Shown: positions 24,895 through 35,068 of the stretch, piece after piece
Layout: every line of letters starts with the position of its first letter
Position numbering within the stretch: the stretch's first letter is position 1
Assembly: GCA_001940855.1 (NCBI GenBank)
Contig: MSGS01000060.1
Coordinates: 41,431-105,430, forward strand
DNA from: Christensenellaceae bacterium Phil1
GTDB taxonomy: Bacteria > Bacillota > Clostridia > Christensenellales > CAG-138
DNA length: 64,000 nt
Direction: 5' to 3'
Made by a program: the position numbers and the translations under genes
Notes under the pieces: generated by a model
What the model saw: the letters and a program-made list of their open reading frames with translations, nothing else
Told to the model about the DNA's origin: nothing
Databases searched by the model: none

Positions 24895-25836
24895 ATGGAA
24901 TACAGGCGCAGAAAAAAATCCGGTTCAATGCGTTCCCGCCCGCGCAGCCGCGCGCAGTCGTCCTCCGGCGCCGGAGGAATGATAGTATCGCTCATACTCA
25001 TTGCCGGAATAGTATACATAATAGTCACGTCAAACGCCGGCGAATGGGTGGCGCGCGAGGTCATGGCCCCGCTGTTTTCCGCCGTTTCTTCCATTGGCGA
25101 TAAGGCGAACGACGCGCCGTCAAGCCTGAACAACAGCGGCACAACAGCCGGCGGCATAAACCTTTCCACGGGCGAATCAACCGCCGCCGAAAGCGCAAAC
25201 GCCGTGCTGCCCGCATTGAACTGCTATATGCTGCAAATGGGCGTGTATTCAAGCCACGAAAACGCGCAGAAGGAAGCCGAACGTCTCCGCGCGCTCGGCG
25301 CAGCAGGCTATATATTTGCCGACAGCAGCTACGGCGAAACACGCTACCGCGTTATGGCATCGGGCTACGACAGCGAGCAGAGCGCCAAAAGCGTTAAGGA
25401 TAGGCTTACGTCAGAAGGCGTGGAAGCCGCCATGTACACACTTTCCTCCCCGCAGGCCAGCTTTAGGGTTACGGCGGACAAAAGCGCCATAGAGGACATT
25501 TGCGGCGCATTTGCCGCATTTGACGAAGCCATAGGCAGCATGGGTCAGGCGGTGATACGCTTCGATAAGGAAAGCCTTAGCGTGGCGGACGGGAAGCTTA
25601 TCTGCGCCGATATACTGAACGCATTCGATGCAAAGCTTACGCCGCTTGAATCCTTTTCCGGTACGGACGGCACACTTGGCGAAATACTCGGCGCGTATTC
25701 GGACTGCCGTGCGCAGCTTGACACGGTGCGCGGAGGCGAATATCAAAGCATTGTGGATTTTTCATCCGCAATGAAGTATACTCATTTATATATCGCTTCC
25801 CGCTACGCGGCAATGGTTGAAAAGCTTGCGGGATAG
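24895..25836 (+). CDS. SPOR-domain membrane protein
   Basis: This 313-residue protein has a basic N-terminus (MEYRRRKKSGSMRSRPRSRA), one transmembrane helix (MIVSLILIAGIVYIIVTS, about residues 42-59), a low-complexity Ser/Ala linker and a SPOR domain at about residues 115-185 (CYMLQMGVYSSHENAQKEAE, YRVMASGYDSEQSAKSVKDR). SPOR domains bind peptidoglycan denuded of stem peptides, usually at septa or the engulfing forespore. The C-terminal ~120 residues are helical and not recognised. AAGGAG lies 9 nt before the ATG; an upstream in-frame ATG at 24787 lacks a ribosome site. Confidence 0.85.
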   Translation: MEYRRRKKSGSMRSRPRSRAQSSSGAGGMIVSLILIAGIVYIIVTSNAGEWVAREVMAPLFSAVSSIGDKANDAPSSLNNSGTTAGGINLSTGESTAAESANAVLPALNCYMLQMGVYSSHENAQKEAERLRALGAAGYIFADSSYGETRYRVMASGYDSEQSAKSVKDRLTSEGVEAAMYTLSSPQASFRVTADKSAIEDICGAFAAFDEAIGSMGQAVIRFDKESLSVADGKLICADILNAFDAKLTPLESFSGTDGTLGEILGAYSDCRAQLDTVRGGEYQSIVDFSSAMKYTHLYIASRYAAMVEKLAG

Positions 25837-25858
25837 TATGAGCAAAGGATGATTTTTT

Positions 25859-26191
25859 ATGACAGCCGGCGAACTTTCGCGCCGTATCGGCGGCACGCTT
25901 ATTGCCGCAAATGCCGATAACGAAATATCCCGCGGCATGGTTTGCGACATGCTGAGCCACGCAATGGCGCACGGCAAAGCCGACTGCGCATGGATAACCG
26001 TACAAACGCACATGACAGCCGTTGCCATAGCCACGCAATGCTCAATGGCGTGCATAATATGGCCGGACGGCATCGCCGCGGATATGCTCAGCGCACAAAG
26101 GGCGGAGCATGAAGGCATAGCGATAATATGCAGCCCGCTTTCGGCTTACGAAATAGCGGGCATAATGCACGAAGCCGGAATACAGGCCTAA
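25859..26191 (+). CDS. DRTGG-domain protein
   Basis: This 110-residue protein is a stand-alone DRTGG-type domain: an N-terminal beta-strand region (GGTLIAANADNEISRGMVCD), the pattern AHGKADCAWITVQTHMTAVA, then AIICSPLSAYEIAGIMHE. Similar small proteins in clostridia lie near hydrogenase or sensor-kinase genes; the same domain occurs with phosphotransacetylase and CBS proteins and probably binds a ligand. It is 22 nt downstream of the SPOR gene and its TAA overlaps the stop of the convergent dipeptidase gene. Confidence 0.75.
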   Translation: MTAGELSRRIGGTLIAANADNEISRGMVCDMLSHAMAHGKADCAWITVQTHMTAVAIATQCSMACIIWPDGIAADMLSAQRAEHEGIAIICSPLSAYEIAGIMHEAGIQA

Positions 26192-27114
26192 ACGAACCGC
26201 TTCATATAGTTCAAAAGATTGTCGCAGGCTATTTTGCGGATATCGCTTTCGCTAAAGCCTGCTTTTTGCAATGCTGCGATAAGCTTGGGAACATCCTTCC
26301 AGTTGTTCATTCCTTCGGGATAAGCGTCCTGACCCATTCCGTCAAAATCGCTGCCAAGGGCCACGCAGTCTATGCCGCCCACCGCCGCAATATGCTCTAT
26401 ATGCTTAACTATATCCTCTATCCTTGCGCGGCCGCGCTCAACAATCTGCGGCGAATAATAGTTCACTCCTACCACGCCGCCGCGCCGCGCAATCTCCCTT
26501 ATGTGCCTATCCGAAAGCGAACGCCTGTGCTTGAGCACCGCGCGCGCATTGGTATGGGATGAAAATATTGGGGCGCTTATTTCGTCCAGCACGCCGTCTA
26601 TTGAAGCGTCGCTCAGGTGCGCCACGTCCACGGCCATGTTTATCCGCTCCATTTCGCGCACAACGCTCCTGCCAAGGCGGCTCAGTCCCTTATCCCTTCG
26701 CGCCATTGCGGGGCTTGCAAGCTCGTTTTGGTCGTTCCAGGTAAGCGTCATTGCCTTAACGCCCAATTCATGGAACAGCCGCAGGTTTTCAAGCCGCTCC
26801 TCTATCGCCTCGCCGCCCTCTATTGTAAGCACGGCGGCTATTTTGCCCTGCCCCGGCTCAAAGTCCTTTGTAAGCGGCGTAAGCATGCTGTTGGCGGCTA
26901 ACATGCGCTTATATGCGTCTATAAGGCTCATGCATTGCTGCAAAAACGTAACATCCTCATCAGGATCCATCCACGCGGCAAAAAGCTGCATAGCCGCCCC
27001 GCCCGCGCGCATACCGGGAATATCCACGGCCTGCCCTGCCCGCGGCACGGCAACGTCATATTCCCTATGCAGCATATAATATAAAAAATCGCAATGCGCA
27101 TCCGCAACGTACAT
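26188..27114 (-). CDS. Membrane dipeptidase family (peptidase M19) zinc hydrolase
   Basis: This 308-residue TIM-barrel metalloenzyme opens with the M19 zinc motif VADAHCDFLYYML (H7, D9 region). It also has the bridging acid in VLTIEGGEAIEERLEN, a histidine in AVDVAHLSDASIDGV, FSSHTNARAVLKHRRSLSDR, and IDCVALGSDFDGMGQD near the C-terminus. It cleaves dipeptides, in family members also D-amino-acid dipeptides. No signal peptide is present, so it is cytoplasmic despite the family name. Its TAG overlaps the TAA of the convergent DRTGG gene by 4 nt, with no terminator between. Confidence 0.93.
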   Translation of the reverse strand: MYVADAHCDFLYYMLHREYDVAVPRAGQAVDIPGMRAGGAAMQLFAAWMDPDEDVTFLQQCMSLIDAYKRMLAANSMLTPLTKDFEPGQGKIAAVLTIEGGEAIEERLENLRLFHELGVKAMTLTWNDQNELASPAMARRDKGLSRLGRSVVREMERINMAVDVAHLSDASIDGVLDEISAPIFSSHTNARAVLKHRRSLSDRHIREIARRGGVVGVNYYSPQIVERGRARIEDIVKHIEHIAAVGGIDCVALGSDFDGMGQDAYPEGMNNWKDVPKLIAALQKAGFSESDIRKIACDNLLNYMKRFV

Positions 27115-27140
27115 AGTTTTCTCCAGTCTGCTTTATCATT

Positions 27141-27168
27141 AAAAGGCCGCGGCAGTTGCGCCGCAGCC
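27141..27168 (-). terminator. Terminator of rny
   Basis: On the minus strand GGCTGCGGC pairs with GCCGCGGCC across a 6-nt loop and is followed by TTTTAAT, 27 nt after the rny stop. Confidence 0.8.
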
Positions 27169-27194
27169 CATTTTTATTTTTGTCCGTATTCCGT

Positions 27195-28739
<1,545 letters not shown>

Positions 28740-28931
28740 AGTAAGTACACCTCCAAATATATATCGAAAAATCCGAGCATATCAACGTTGTATGTATAAA
28801 TAAGCATAATGCAATAAATCACAAACACACACCGGTGCATATTTACTCCGTATAATTGTAAAGCCTGCACGGCTAAAAGTCAAGATTATGAAAACTTTAT
28901 GCGTTGCCGCAAAAAAGTTATAAAATGCGGC

Positions 28932-28966
28932 AAAAAGGCCGCGGGAGCGGATCCTGCGGCCTTTTT
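28932..28966 (-). terminator. Terminator of the YebC gene
   Basis: AAAAAGGCCGC / GCGGCCTTTTT, an 11-bp perfect stem with a 13-nt loop; T-runs exist in both directions, but the YebC gene ends just upstream on the minus strand. Confidence 0.9.
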
Positions 28967-28980
28967 ATGCACGGTAAAAA

Positions 28981-29727
28981 TTATTCTTCTTCCTCAACCT
29001 CGGGCAGTATGGCATTATGATAAATCTGCTGCACGTCGTCGTTATCGTCAAAACGCTCTATCATGCGCTCTATCTTTTCGGCAAACTCGGGGTCGCTCGC
29101 GTCAACGGTGGTCTGCGGTATCATTGATACTTCGGCGGAAAGGAAGCTGTAGCCAAGCTTTTCCAATTCTTCGCGCACGGCGGAGAAATCGTTTGCATTG
29201 GTGTATATTTCAAACACATCGTCCTGGGGAACAACGTCTTCCGCGCCCGCTTCAAGCGCCTGCATCATTATCTCGTCCTCGTCAATGTCGCTGGTACGCT
29301 CGATTACGATAACGCCGCGCTTATCGAACATCCATGCAACGCAGCCGCTCGCGCCCATGCTGCCGCCGCTCTTATCGAACAGGTGGCGCACCTCCGCCGC
29401 GGTACGGTTACGGTTATCGGTAACCACGTCCACTATCATGGCTATGCCGTTGGGGCCGTAGCCTTCATAGGTTATCTCTTCGTAGTTTATGCTGCCCAGC
29501 TCGCCCGCGGCCTTCTTAATGGAGCGGGTGATATTGTCGTTGGGCACGTTGGCGGCCTTCGCCTTGGCTATAACGTCCCTAAGCTTTGAGTTGTTGTTGG
29601 GGTCGCTGCCGCCCTCTTTAACGGCTATAGCTATCTCGCGGCCTATTTTGGTAAAAATTTTGCCGCGCTGAGAATCGGTCTTTTCTTTCTTATTCTTGAT
29701 ATTTGCCCATTTGGAATGACCCGACAT
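28981..29727 (-). CDS. yebC: YebC/PmpR-family protein
   Basis: This 248-residue protein starts with the diagnostic MSGHSKWANIKNKKEKTDSQ and shows KIGREIAIAVKEGG, NDNITRSIKKAAGE and YGPNGIAMIVDVVTDNRNRT, all strong YebC signatures. Family members were named transcriptional regulators, while later work in other bacteria links them to relief of ribosome stalling. The start at 29727 follows GGAGGT by 7 nt; an upstream in-frame codon at 29754 adds residues foreign to the family. Single gene with its own terminator. Confidence 0.96.
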   Translation of the reverse strand: MSGHSKWANIKNKKEKTDSQRGKIFTKIGREIAIAVKEGGSDPNNNSKLRDVIAKAKAANVPNDNITRSIKKAAGELGSINYEEITYEGYGPNGIAMIVDVVTDNRNRTAAEVRHLFDKSGGSMGASGCVAWMFDKRGVIVIERTSDIDEDEIMMQALEAGAEDVVPQDDVFEIYTNANDFSAVREELEKLGYSFLSAEVSMIPQTTVDASDPEFAEKIERMIERFDDNDDVQQIYHNAILPEVEEEE

Positions 29728-29823
29728 ATTGTTGACCTCCACAAAAATTAACAACTTATTATAGCACCCATTTAGCCCACGTACAACCCTGCGCGGCCAA
29801 ATTGCCGCGTTTTTCTTCTTATT

Positions 29824-31005
29824 TTACCAATTGGGGCGGTATTTCGCCACGTTGGCGTTGTGCTCCTCAAGCGTTTTGGCGTAAATAAGCTCGCCCGTTT
29901 CTGAATCCATAAGGCAGAAATACAGGTATCCTTCGTTCATGTATTCCTCATCCGGATACAGCGCGGCCTCTATAGCCTTCCTGCCCGGATTTGCTATCGG
30001 CCCAAGTGGCAGCCCTTCATACACATGGGTATTATAAAGCGAGGCATCCGCCATCTGCTCAGCTGTAAACGTGAGCACGCCGGACGTATGGAATATGTAC
30101 TTGAGCGGCGCGTCGCTTTGCAGCTTCATGCCCTTATCAAGGCGAAGATGGAACACGGCCGATACGCGCGTAAAGTCGTTTTCGTGCCGCGCTTCCTTTT
30201 CAATAAGGGAAGCGAGCGTTATCACGTCGTCCACGCTCATGTTCAATTTCGCCGCGCGGGCGGTATATTCATCGCCCATTATCTGCCCGAAGCGGGTGAG
30301 CATCCTGCCGATTATCGATTCGGCGGATTCATCGCTGTAAATTTCATATGTATCGGGGAACAGATAGCCTTCCAGCGCATAGTCACGCGCCTGCGCGCTG
30401 TTCACGGGTATGTTGGCCACGAACGGATAGCTTTCCTTAAAGCTTTCGCCCGTTTTGCACAGGTTCAGGAATTCGGACTTTGCCTTCAGCACGCCAAGCG
30501 TTACAAGCTTGTCCGCAATGTCCTCCGCTGTCATGCCCTCCGTAACAACGAATTTGAGCGTTGTGCGCGGCGGGTTGCCTTCGCATATAACGTCAACAAT
30601 CTGCTCAATGTCCATGTTGCGGGAAAGTATATATGTTCCGGCTTTAAGCTTGCTGGATTTTCCCGTGAAGTCAACATATATCTTGAACACGGTCTTGCTG
30701 GTTATAAGCCCGGGGGACACGATGTTCCCTTCTTCGTCCACGCCGCCGGCCTCATACAGCTTTTTGGCTATGCTGCTTGCTCCGGAGCCGGAATTGATTG
30801 TTATTTCAACAGGCGTTGCGTCGTTTATATCCACTGGAGAAAACAGCTTTGCCTTAACCTTATTGAACGCAAACGCGAACACGAACACGCATATGCCCGC
30901 GCTTATAAGGAATATGAGCAGCGGCCTTACCGCGCGCCATATTTTCCCTGCCGTGCTGTTTCCCTTCCCGCTATGCCGTTTTCTTTCCTTTGTGCCGCGC
31001 TCCAC
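29824..31005 (-). CDS. mltG: Endolytic murein transglycosylase MltG
   Basis: This 393-residue membrane protein cuts nascent peptidoglycan strands near their release point. It has a basic cytoplasmic tail (ERGTKERKRHSGKG), one transmembrane helix (PLLIFLISAGICVFVFAFAF, about residues 30-49), a LysM-like subdomain and the YceG catalytic core with the essential glutamate in LASLIEKEARHENDF, then SDAPLKYIF and GLPLGPIANPG near the C-terminus. The start is GTG with AGAGG 9 nt before it. It follows the YlbF gene by 18 nt on the minus strand and is probably co-transcribed. Confidence 0.95.
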   Translation of the reverse strand: MERGTKERKRHSGKGNSTAGKIWRAVRPLLIFLISAGICVFVFAFAFNKVKAKLFSPVDINDATPVEITINSGSGASSIAKKLYEAGGVDEEGNIVSPGLITSKTVFKIYVDFTGKSSKLKAGTYILSRNMDIEQIVDVICEGNPPRTTLKFVVTEGMTAEDIADKLVTLGVLKAKSEFLNLCKTGESFKESYPFVANIPVNSAQARDYALEGYLFPDTYEIYSDESAESIIGRMLTRFGQIMGDEYTARAAKLNMSVDDVITLASLIEKEARHENDFTRVSAVFHLRLDKGMKLQSDAPLKYIFHTSGVLTFTAEQMADASLYNTHVYEGLPLGPIANPGRKAIEAALYPDEEYMNEGYLYFCLMDSETGELIYAKTLEEHNANVAKYRPNW

Positions 31006-31023
31006 GCTACGTTACCTCTCCGT

Positions 31024-31365
31024 TTAGTCTTCGCTCAGGCCCAAGTCAAGGTCTATGCCGTCCGCAAGTATTTTATAAACATCGCCAAGCATTGTATTCA
31101 GCCTGTATTCGGCCATAAGATAGGCCGATGCATCGGGGTTGAGCTGAAGCACCTCGCCTATTTTTTGCAGCCTTTCCATGGCCTCGTCATCCTTCTGGCC
31201 CGATACAAGCGCGCCCTGCATGCGGATACGCAGCGTCATGTATTCCTTCAGCAGCGCCTTGGTAGTGTCGTTCGCAAAGGCCTTTTCCTTCGCGTTTTTA
31301 TAGGAAACGTATTCTTCGCTTTCGGCCATTGCCTTGGCCAAATCCCTTGCCTTATCGTAAATCAT
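31024..31365 (-). CDS. ylbF: YlbF-family protein
   Basis: This 113-residue helical protein matches the YlbF/YmcA family (Com_YlbF): MIYDKARDLAKAMAESEEYV, then YMTLRIRMQGALVSGQ and a C-terminal helical segment. In Bacillus, YlbF forms a complex with YmcA and YaaT that directs RNase Y cleavage. Here it lies directly downstream of the RNase J gene (20-nt gap) and about 2.3 kb upstream of rny, all on one strand, which fits a role in RNA decay. The last residues (GIDLDLGLSED) are acidic. Confidence 0.85.
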   Translation of the reverse strand: MIYDKARDLAKAMAESEEYVSYKNAKEKAFANDTTKALLKEYMTLRIRMQGALVSGQKDDEAMERLQKIGEVLQLNPDASAYLMAEYRLNTMLGDVYKILADGIDLDLGLSED

Positions 31366-31385
31366 AGTTTACCTCCGTTTTGTAT

Positions 31386-33269
31386 TTATATGTCTATTTC
31401 TATAATAATAGGCAAAATTATCGGTGTACGCTTGGTTTTGTGGTACAGCTCGTTTTTCAGCGCGGAACGGATATTGTTCTTTATACCGCTCCATTCGCTG
31501 CGGTTGGCCGATGCGAACTGCGCCGCAAGCCCCTTGACCAGATTTTTCGCGTCCGCAATCAGTTCTTCCGAGCTTTTTACATATACGAATCCGCGCGATA
31601 TTATCTCCGGCTGGCCAATAAGCTCTCCGGTTTTCTTTTTGAGCGGTATCACGACGGTGAAAAGCCCGTCCTCGGAAAGCTGCTTCCTGTCCTTTAGCAC
31701 CGCGTCGCCTATTTCGCCCACGCTGGAGCCGTCTATCAGCACGCTGCCGCTGTGCACGGAGCCGTTCGCCTTTATGCCGGACTTATTAAGCTCTATCACC
31801 TCGCCAAGCTCGGGCACAATTATGTTTTCTTCCGGTATGCCCATCTGCTTTGCAAGATCGGCATGCTGATAAAGCTGCTTAGCCTCGCCATGTACGGGTA
31901 TGAAGAATTTGGGCTTTGTAAGCGTGAACATAAGGCGCAGTTCCTCGCGCCGCGCGTGGCCGGAAACGTGCACGTCCGCCATTCTGTCGTAAACAACCCT
32001 TACGCCGCGCTGATAAAGCTGATTTATCACTCTGCTCACGCCCAGCTCGTTGCCAGGTATTGCGGAAGCGGAAATAATTACCGTGTCCCCTTCGCCCACG
32101 TTAAGCTTATGCGATGCGTTGGCCATGCGGAAAAGCCCGCTCATGGGTTCGCCCTGGCTGCCGGTGGTTATTACGCAAACCTTGCTGTCGTCAATACGCT
32201 TGAGCTTTTCCACCTCAACTATCTTTTCCTCAGGAATGTTAAGATAGCCAAGCTCCGCCGCAACCTTGGTTATGTTCACCATGCTGCGCCCCTGGAAGCA
32301 TATTACCCTGCCGAATGATATTGCAACATCCGCGATCTGCTGAATCCTGTATATGTTTGATGCAAACGTGGCCACTATCACGCGGCCGTCCGCAATGTCA
32401 AAATAATGCTCAAACGTTTTGCCTATTTCGCGTTCGGATACCGTGTGGCCGGAAAGTTCGGCGTTGGTACTGTCGCTCATCAGCGCAAGCACGCCCTTTG
32501 AGCCGTAATACGCAAACCTGCCCATGTCCATGGGTTCGCCGTCCAGCGGAGTGTAGTCCACCTTAAAGTCGCCCGTATGGATTATGGTACCCACCGGCGT
32601 AACTATCGCCAGCGCCACCGCGCCCGGTATAGAATGGCTGGTCTTTATAAATTCCGCCGTGAAGCAGCCAAGCTGCACCTTGTCCCCAGGCTTTATAACG
32701 TTCAGCTTTGCGTTCTTCACGCGCTCCTCTTCAAGCTTGTGCTCAATAAGCGCGCAGGTAAGCTTTGTGCCGTAAACCGGGGTTTGAAACTGCTTTAGCG
32801 CGAAAGGCAGCGCGCCTATATGGTCCTCGTGACCGTGGGTCACCAGTATGCCGCGCAGCTTGTCCGCGTTCTTTTCAACGTATGTCATGTCCGGTATAAC
32901 AAGATCTATGCCCGGCATGTCGTCATCGGGGAATATAAGCCCGCAGTCTATTATTATCATGTCCTTGCCGTATTCCAGCACGGTCATGTTCTTGCCTATT
33001 TCGCCCACGCCGCCAAGCGGGATTATCTTCAGCTTGTTCTTTGCGCGGCCCGTGCGCGCGCTCTGCGCCTTCGCTGCTGTCTTTGCGGCGGATTTTGCCA
33101 CGCGGCTCGGCTTTTCGGCGGCGGCCTTTTCGGTTGTCTTTGTGCGGCCCTGTGCGCGCGGCCGCGTTGCGCTGCGCCTGCGTGCGCCGGTCTGCGCGCC
33201 CGCTTCGGCTTTTCTTCTGGTTCTTCCGCCCGCCTTCTTTTCGGTAGGCACTTCAATGTTATCCGTCAA
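31386..33269 (-). CDS. rnj: Ribonuclease J with basic N-terminal extension
   Basis: This 627-residue metallo-beta-lactamase/beta-CASP ribonuclease has 5'-exo- and endonuclease activity in the family. The core starts at about residue 77 (LKIIPLGGVGEIGKNMTVLE); the metal motif HGHEDHIGALP is near residue 143 and later motifs are HTGDFKVDYTP, SDSTNAELSGHTVSE and the beta-CASP PVHGEAKQLYQHA. The first ~76 residues are a Lys/Arg/Ala-rich tail not found in Bacillus RNase J1, possibly RNA-binding. The start is TTG with AGAGGA 7 nt upstream; no ATG occurs until inside the catalytic domain. YlbF follows. Confidence 0.96.
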   Translation of the reverse strand: MTDNIEVPTEKKAGGRTRRKAEAGAQTGARRRSATRPRAQGRTKTTEKAAAEKPSRVAKSAAKTAAKAQSARTGRAKNKLKIIPLGGVGEIGKNMTVLEYGKDMIIIDCGLIFPDDDMPGIDLVIPDMTYVEKNADKLRGILVTHGHEDHIGALPFALKQFQTPVYGTKLTCALIEHKLEEERVKNAKLNVIKPGDKVQLGCFTAEFIKTSHSIPGAVALAIVTPVGTIIHTGDFKVDYTPLDGEPMDMGRFAYYGSKGVLALMSDSTNAELSGHTVSEREIGKTFEHYFDIADGRVIVATFASNIYRIQQIADVAISFGRVICFQGRSMVNITKVAAELGYLNIPEEKIVEVEKLKRIDDSKVCVITTGSQGEPMSGLFRMANASHKLNVGEGDTVIISASAIPGNELGVSRVINQLYQRGVRVVYDRMADVHVSGHARREELRLMFTLTKPKFFIPVHGEAKQLYQHADLAKQMGIPEENIIVPELGEVIELNKSGIKANGSVHSGSVLIDGSSVGEIGDAVLKDRKQLSEDGLFTVVIPLKKKTGELIGQPEIISRGFVYVKSSEELIADAKNLVKGLAAQFASANRSEWSGIKNNIRSALKNELYHKTKRTPIILPIIIEIDI

Positions 33270-33435
33270 AAGTTATCCTCTCTTTCGTATCTTTCCATAT
33301 ATCTATACAGTTATATTATACTATGATTGTTATTGCCCAACAAGGGGCGTATTTTGTGAACAAATGGGGACGGGCGGTAAAGCGCCCATTCGCCGACAAG
33401 GCTGCCGCAGTACAGTGCATCGCTAAGCACGCCAA

Positions 33436-33640
33436 AAGCCTCCCTGTCGAGGGAGGTGGATGCGAGTGTAACGAGCAGACGGAGGGAGTAAACCGTGGCT
33501 CCGCTGTTTACGGCAACCCCTCAGTCACGGCGCAGTACAAACACCGCGCACAGTGCCGTACCCCTTCGCGGAGCGATCGTTGTTTAACTCCCTCAGTCTC
33601 GCCTGCGGCTCGACAGCTCCCTCGACAGGGAGCCTTTTGA
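33436..33640. repeat. Dispersed foldback repeat element, copy A
   Basis: The 379-nt gap between rnj and spoVAE is mostly this element. Its left unit (33438-33489) is GCCTCCCT-N4-AGGGAGG followed by TGGATGCGAGTG and AACGAGCAGACGGAGGGAGT. Its right unit (33586-33638) is CTCCCTCAGTC...GACAGCTCCCTCGACAGGGAG plus CCTTTTG. Both outer ends form short hairpins. The same units recur at 60205-60420 and 62705-62988. No transposase is present, so it would be a non-autonomous, MITE- or REP-like element. Confidence 0.8.
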
Positions 33641-33648
33641 TGGTATCA

Positions 33649-34014
33649 CTACTTCTTCGTCTTTGGCGTGAATATTGCCGCATTGAGCGCGCCGAAAACT
33701 ATTGCCGCGGCAACGCCGCCAGCGGTGGCCCTTATGCCGCCGGTGAACGCGCCTATAAGCCCGTCCTCCATCGCACCGTCTATCGCGCCCTTGCCAAGGG
33801 CATAGCCAAAGCCCGTAAGCGGCGTCGTAGCCCCTGCGCCAGCCAGGCGCACCAGCGGCTCATACAGCCCAAGCCCCGTAAGTATCACGCCCGTAACAAC
33901 GAACAGCACCAGCACCCTTGCGCTGGTAAGGCGGGTAAGGCTTATCAAAAGCTGGCCTATTACGCATATCGCCCCGCCTATAATAAACGCATAAATGTAT
34001 GCGGAAAGCTCCAT
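33649..34014 (-). CDS. spoVAE: Stage V sporulation protein AE (SpoVAEb type)
   Basis: This 121-residue membrane protein has three to four hydrophobic helices and the SpoVAE pattern: FIIGGAICVIGQLLISLTRL, VTGVILTGLGLYEPLVRLAG and ATTPLTGFGYALGKGAIDGA. It belongs to the SpoVA channel that moves calcium-dipicolinate into the developing spore and out at germination. AGGAGATA precedes the ATG, 3 nt after the spoVAD stop. It is the last gene of the C-D-E set; clostridia often have only these three. Confidence 0.95.
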   Translation of the reverse strand: MELSAYIYAFIIGGAICVIGQLLISLTRLTSARVLVLFVVTGVILTGLGLYEPLVRLAGAGATTPLTGFGYALGKGAIDGAMEDGLIGAFTGGIRATAGGVAAAIVFGALNAAIFTPKTKK

Positions 34015-34017
34015 TAC

Positions 34018-35049
34018 TTATCTCCTTTCTATCACTACGCCGTGCGCTATGCCCGGTATGCTTTCGCCCTGCAAGCCCGCCGTGGGGCTCATCAGCGCGC
34101 CCGTAGCCATGAACAGTATTCTTTCGTATTCGCCCGCATCCATGCGCGGCAGTATATAGCCATTCATTGTAACGGCGCTGCACCCGCAGCCGCTCCCGCC
34201 GCACACGGCGTTCTGTTCGGCGGAAAATATTATGTTGCCGCAGTCAAGGTGCCGCGTTCCGGCGTCTATACCGGCATCATTGAGCAGCATAAGGAAAAGC
34301 TCGCTGCCGAAGGAGCCAAGATCGCCCGTGATTATCAAATCATAATCCTCAACCGTGCGCCCAGTATCGAACAGGTGGCGTTTAAGTGTATCCGCAGCCG
34401 CCGGAGCCATTGCCGCGCCCATGTTCGCCGCATCCGTTATACCAAGGTCAACAACCCTGCCTATCACCCCTCCCGCTATGCATACGTTTGAAAGCGAGCC
34501 TTTGTCCGCGCAGCCGCTGCCGCTCAAAAGCGCGCAGCCCGCGCCGGTAACGGTGCGCTGGCTTGTGGGCACGGCCTGCGAGCCCATCTCCAGCGGCAAT
34601 CTGTACTGCCGCTCCGCCGTGGAAAAATGGCTGCTTGCGGCGCAGGCTACTCTGTCCGCAAAGCCGCCGTCTATAAGCATGGAGCCTATCAGCATGCCTT
34701 CGGCCATTGTGGAACACGCGCCGTAAAGCCCAAGGAACGGTATTTCAAGCTCCCTTGCCGCAAAGTTTGCGGATATTATCTGGTTCAGCAGATCTCCGCC
34801 CAGCAATATGTCCACCTGCATAGGCGTAAGGCCGCCCTTTTCAAGGGCCGTACGCACCGCGTGTTCAAACATTTTTCTTTCGGCCTTTTCCCATGTATCC
34901 TCGCCCCATGTGTCGTCCTCAAGGGCAATGTCGAAATATCCCCCCAGCGGGCCTTGGGCCTCAACGTCGCCAACTATCGTTCCGCCGGAAATGATGCGCG
35001 GCGGGTCGGCGAAAAAAACGGTTGACTTGCCTTTGCATTTTGTGCGCAT
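34018..35049 (-). CDS. spoVAD: Stage V sporulation protein AD
   Basis: This 343-residue protein has the thiolase-like fold of SpoVAD, which binds dipicolinic acid at the inner spore membrane. Family segments include IISGGTIVGDVEAQGPLGGY, DILLGGDLLNQIISANFAAR, GLYGACSTMAEGM (retaining the thiolase-position cysteine), ASSHFSTAERQYR and DAGEYERILFMATGALMSP. It has no membrane helices and is held by its partners. The gene lies 19 nt after spoVAC, with a purine-rich GGGGGGATAAGG ribosome site. Confidence 0.97.
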   Translation of the reverse strand: MRTKCKGKSTVFFADPPRIISGGTIVGDVEAQGPLGGYFDIALEDDTWGEDTWEKAERKMFEHAVRTALEKGGLTPMQVDILLGGDLLNQIISANFAARELEIPFLGLYGACSTMAEGMLIGSMLIDGGFADRVACAASSHFSTAERQYRLPLEMGSQAVPTSQRTVTGAGCALLSGSGCADKGSLSNVCIAGGVIGRVVDLGITDAANMGAAMAPAAADTLKRHLFDTGRTVEDYDLIITGDLGSFGSELFLMLLNDAGIDAGTRHLDCGNIIFSAEQNAVCGGSGCGCSAVTMNGYILPRMDAGEYERILFMATGALMSPTAGLQGESIPGIAHGVVIERR

Positions 35050-35068
35050 ATGCCTTATCCCCCCCCCG

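Noticed and set aside
30025..31869. 614-codon open frame on the plus strand across mltG, ylbF and rnj
   Set aside because: It spans three confident minus-strand genes and their ribosome sites, so it is an antisense artefact.
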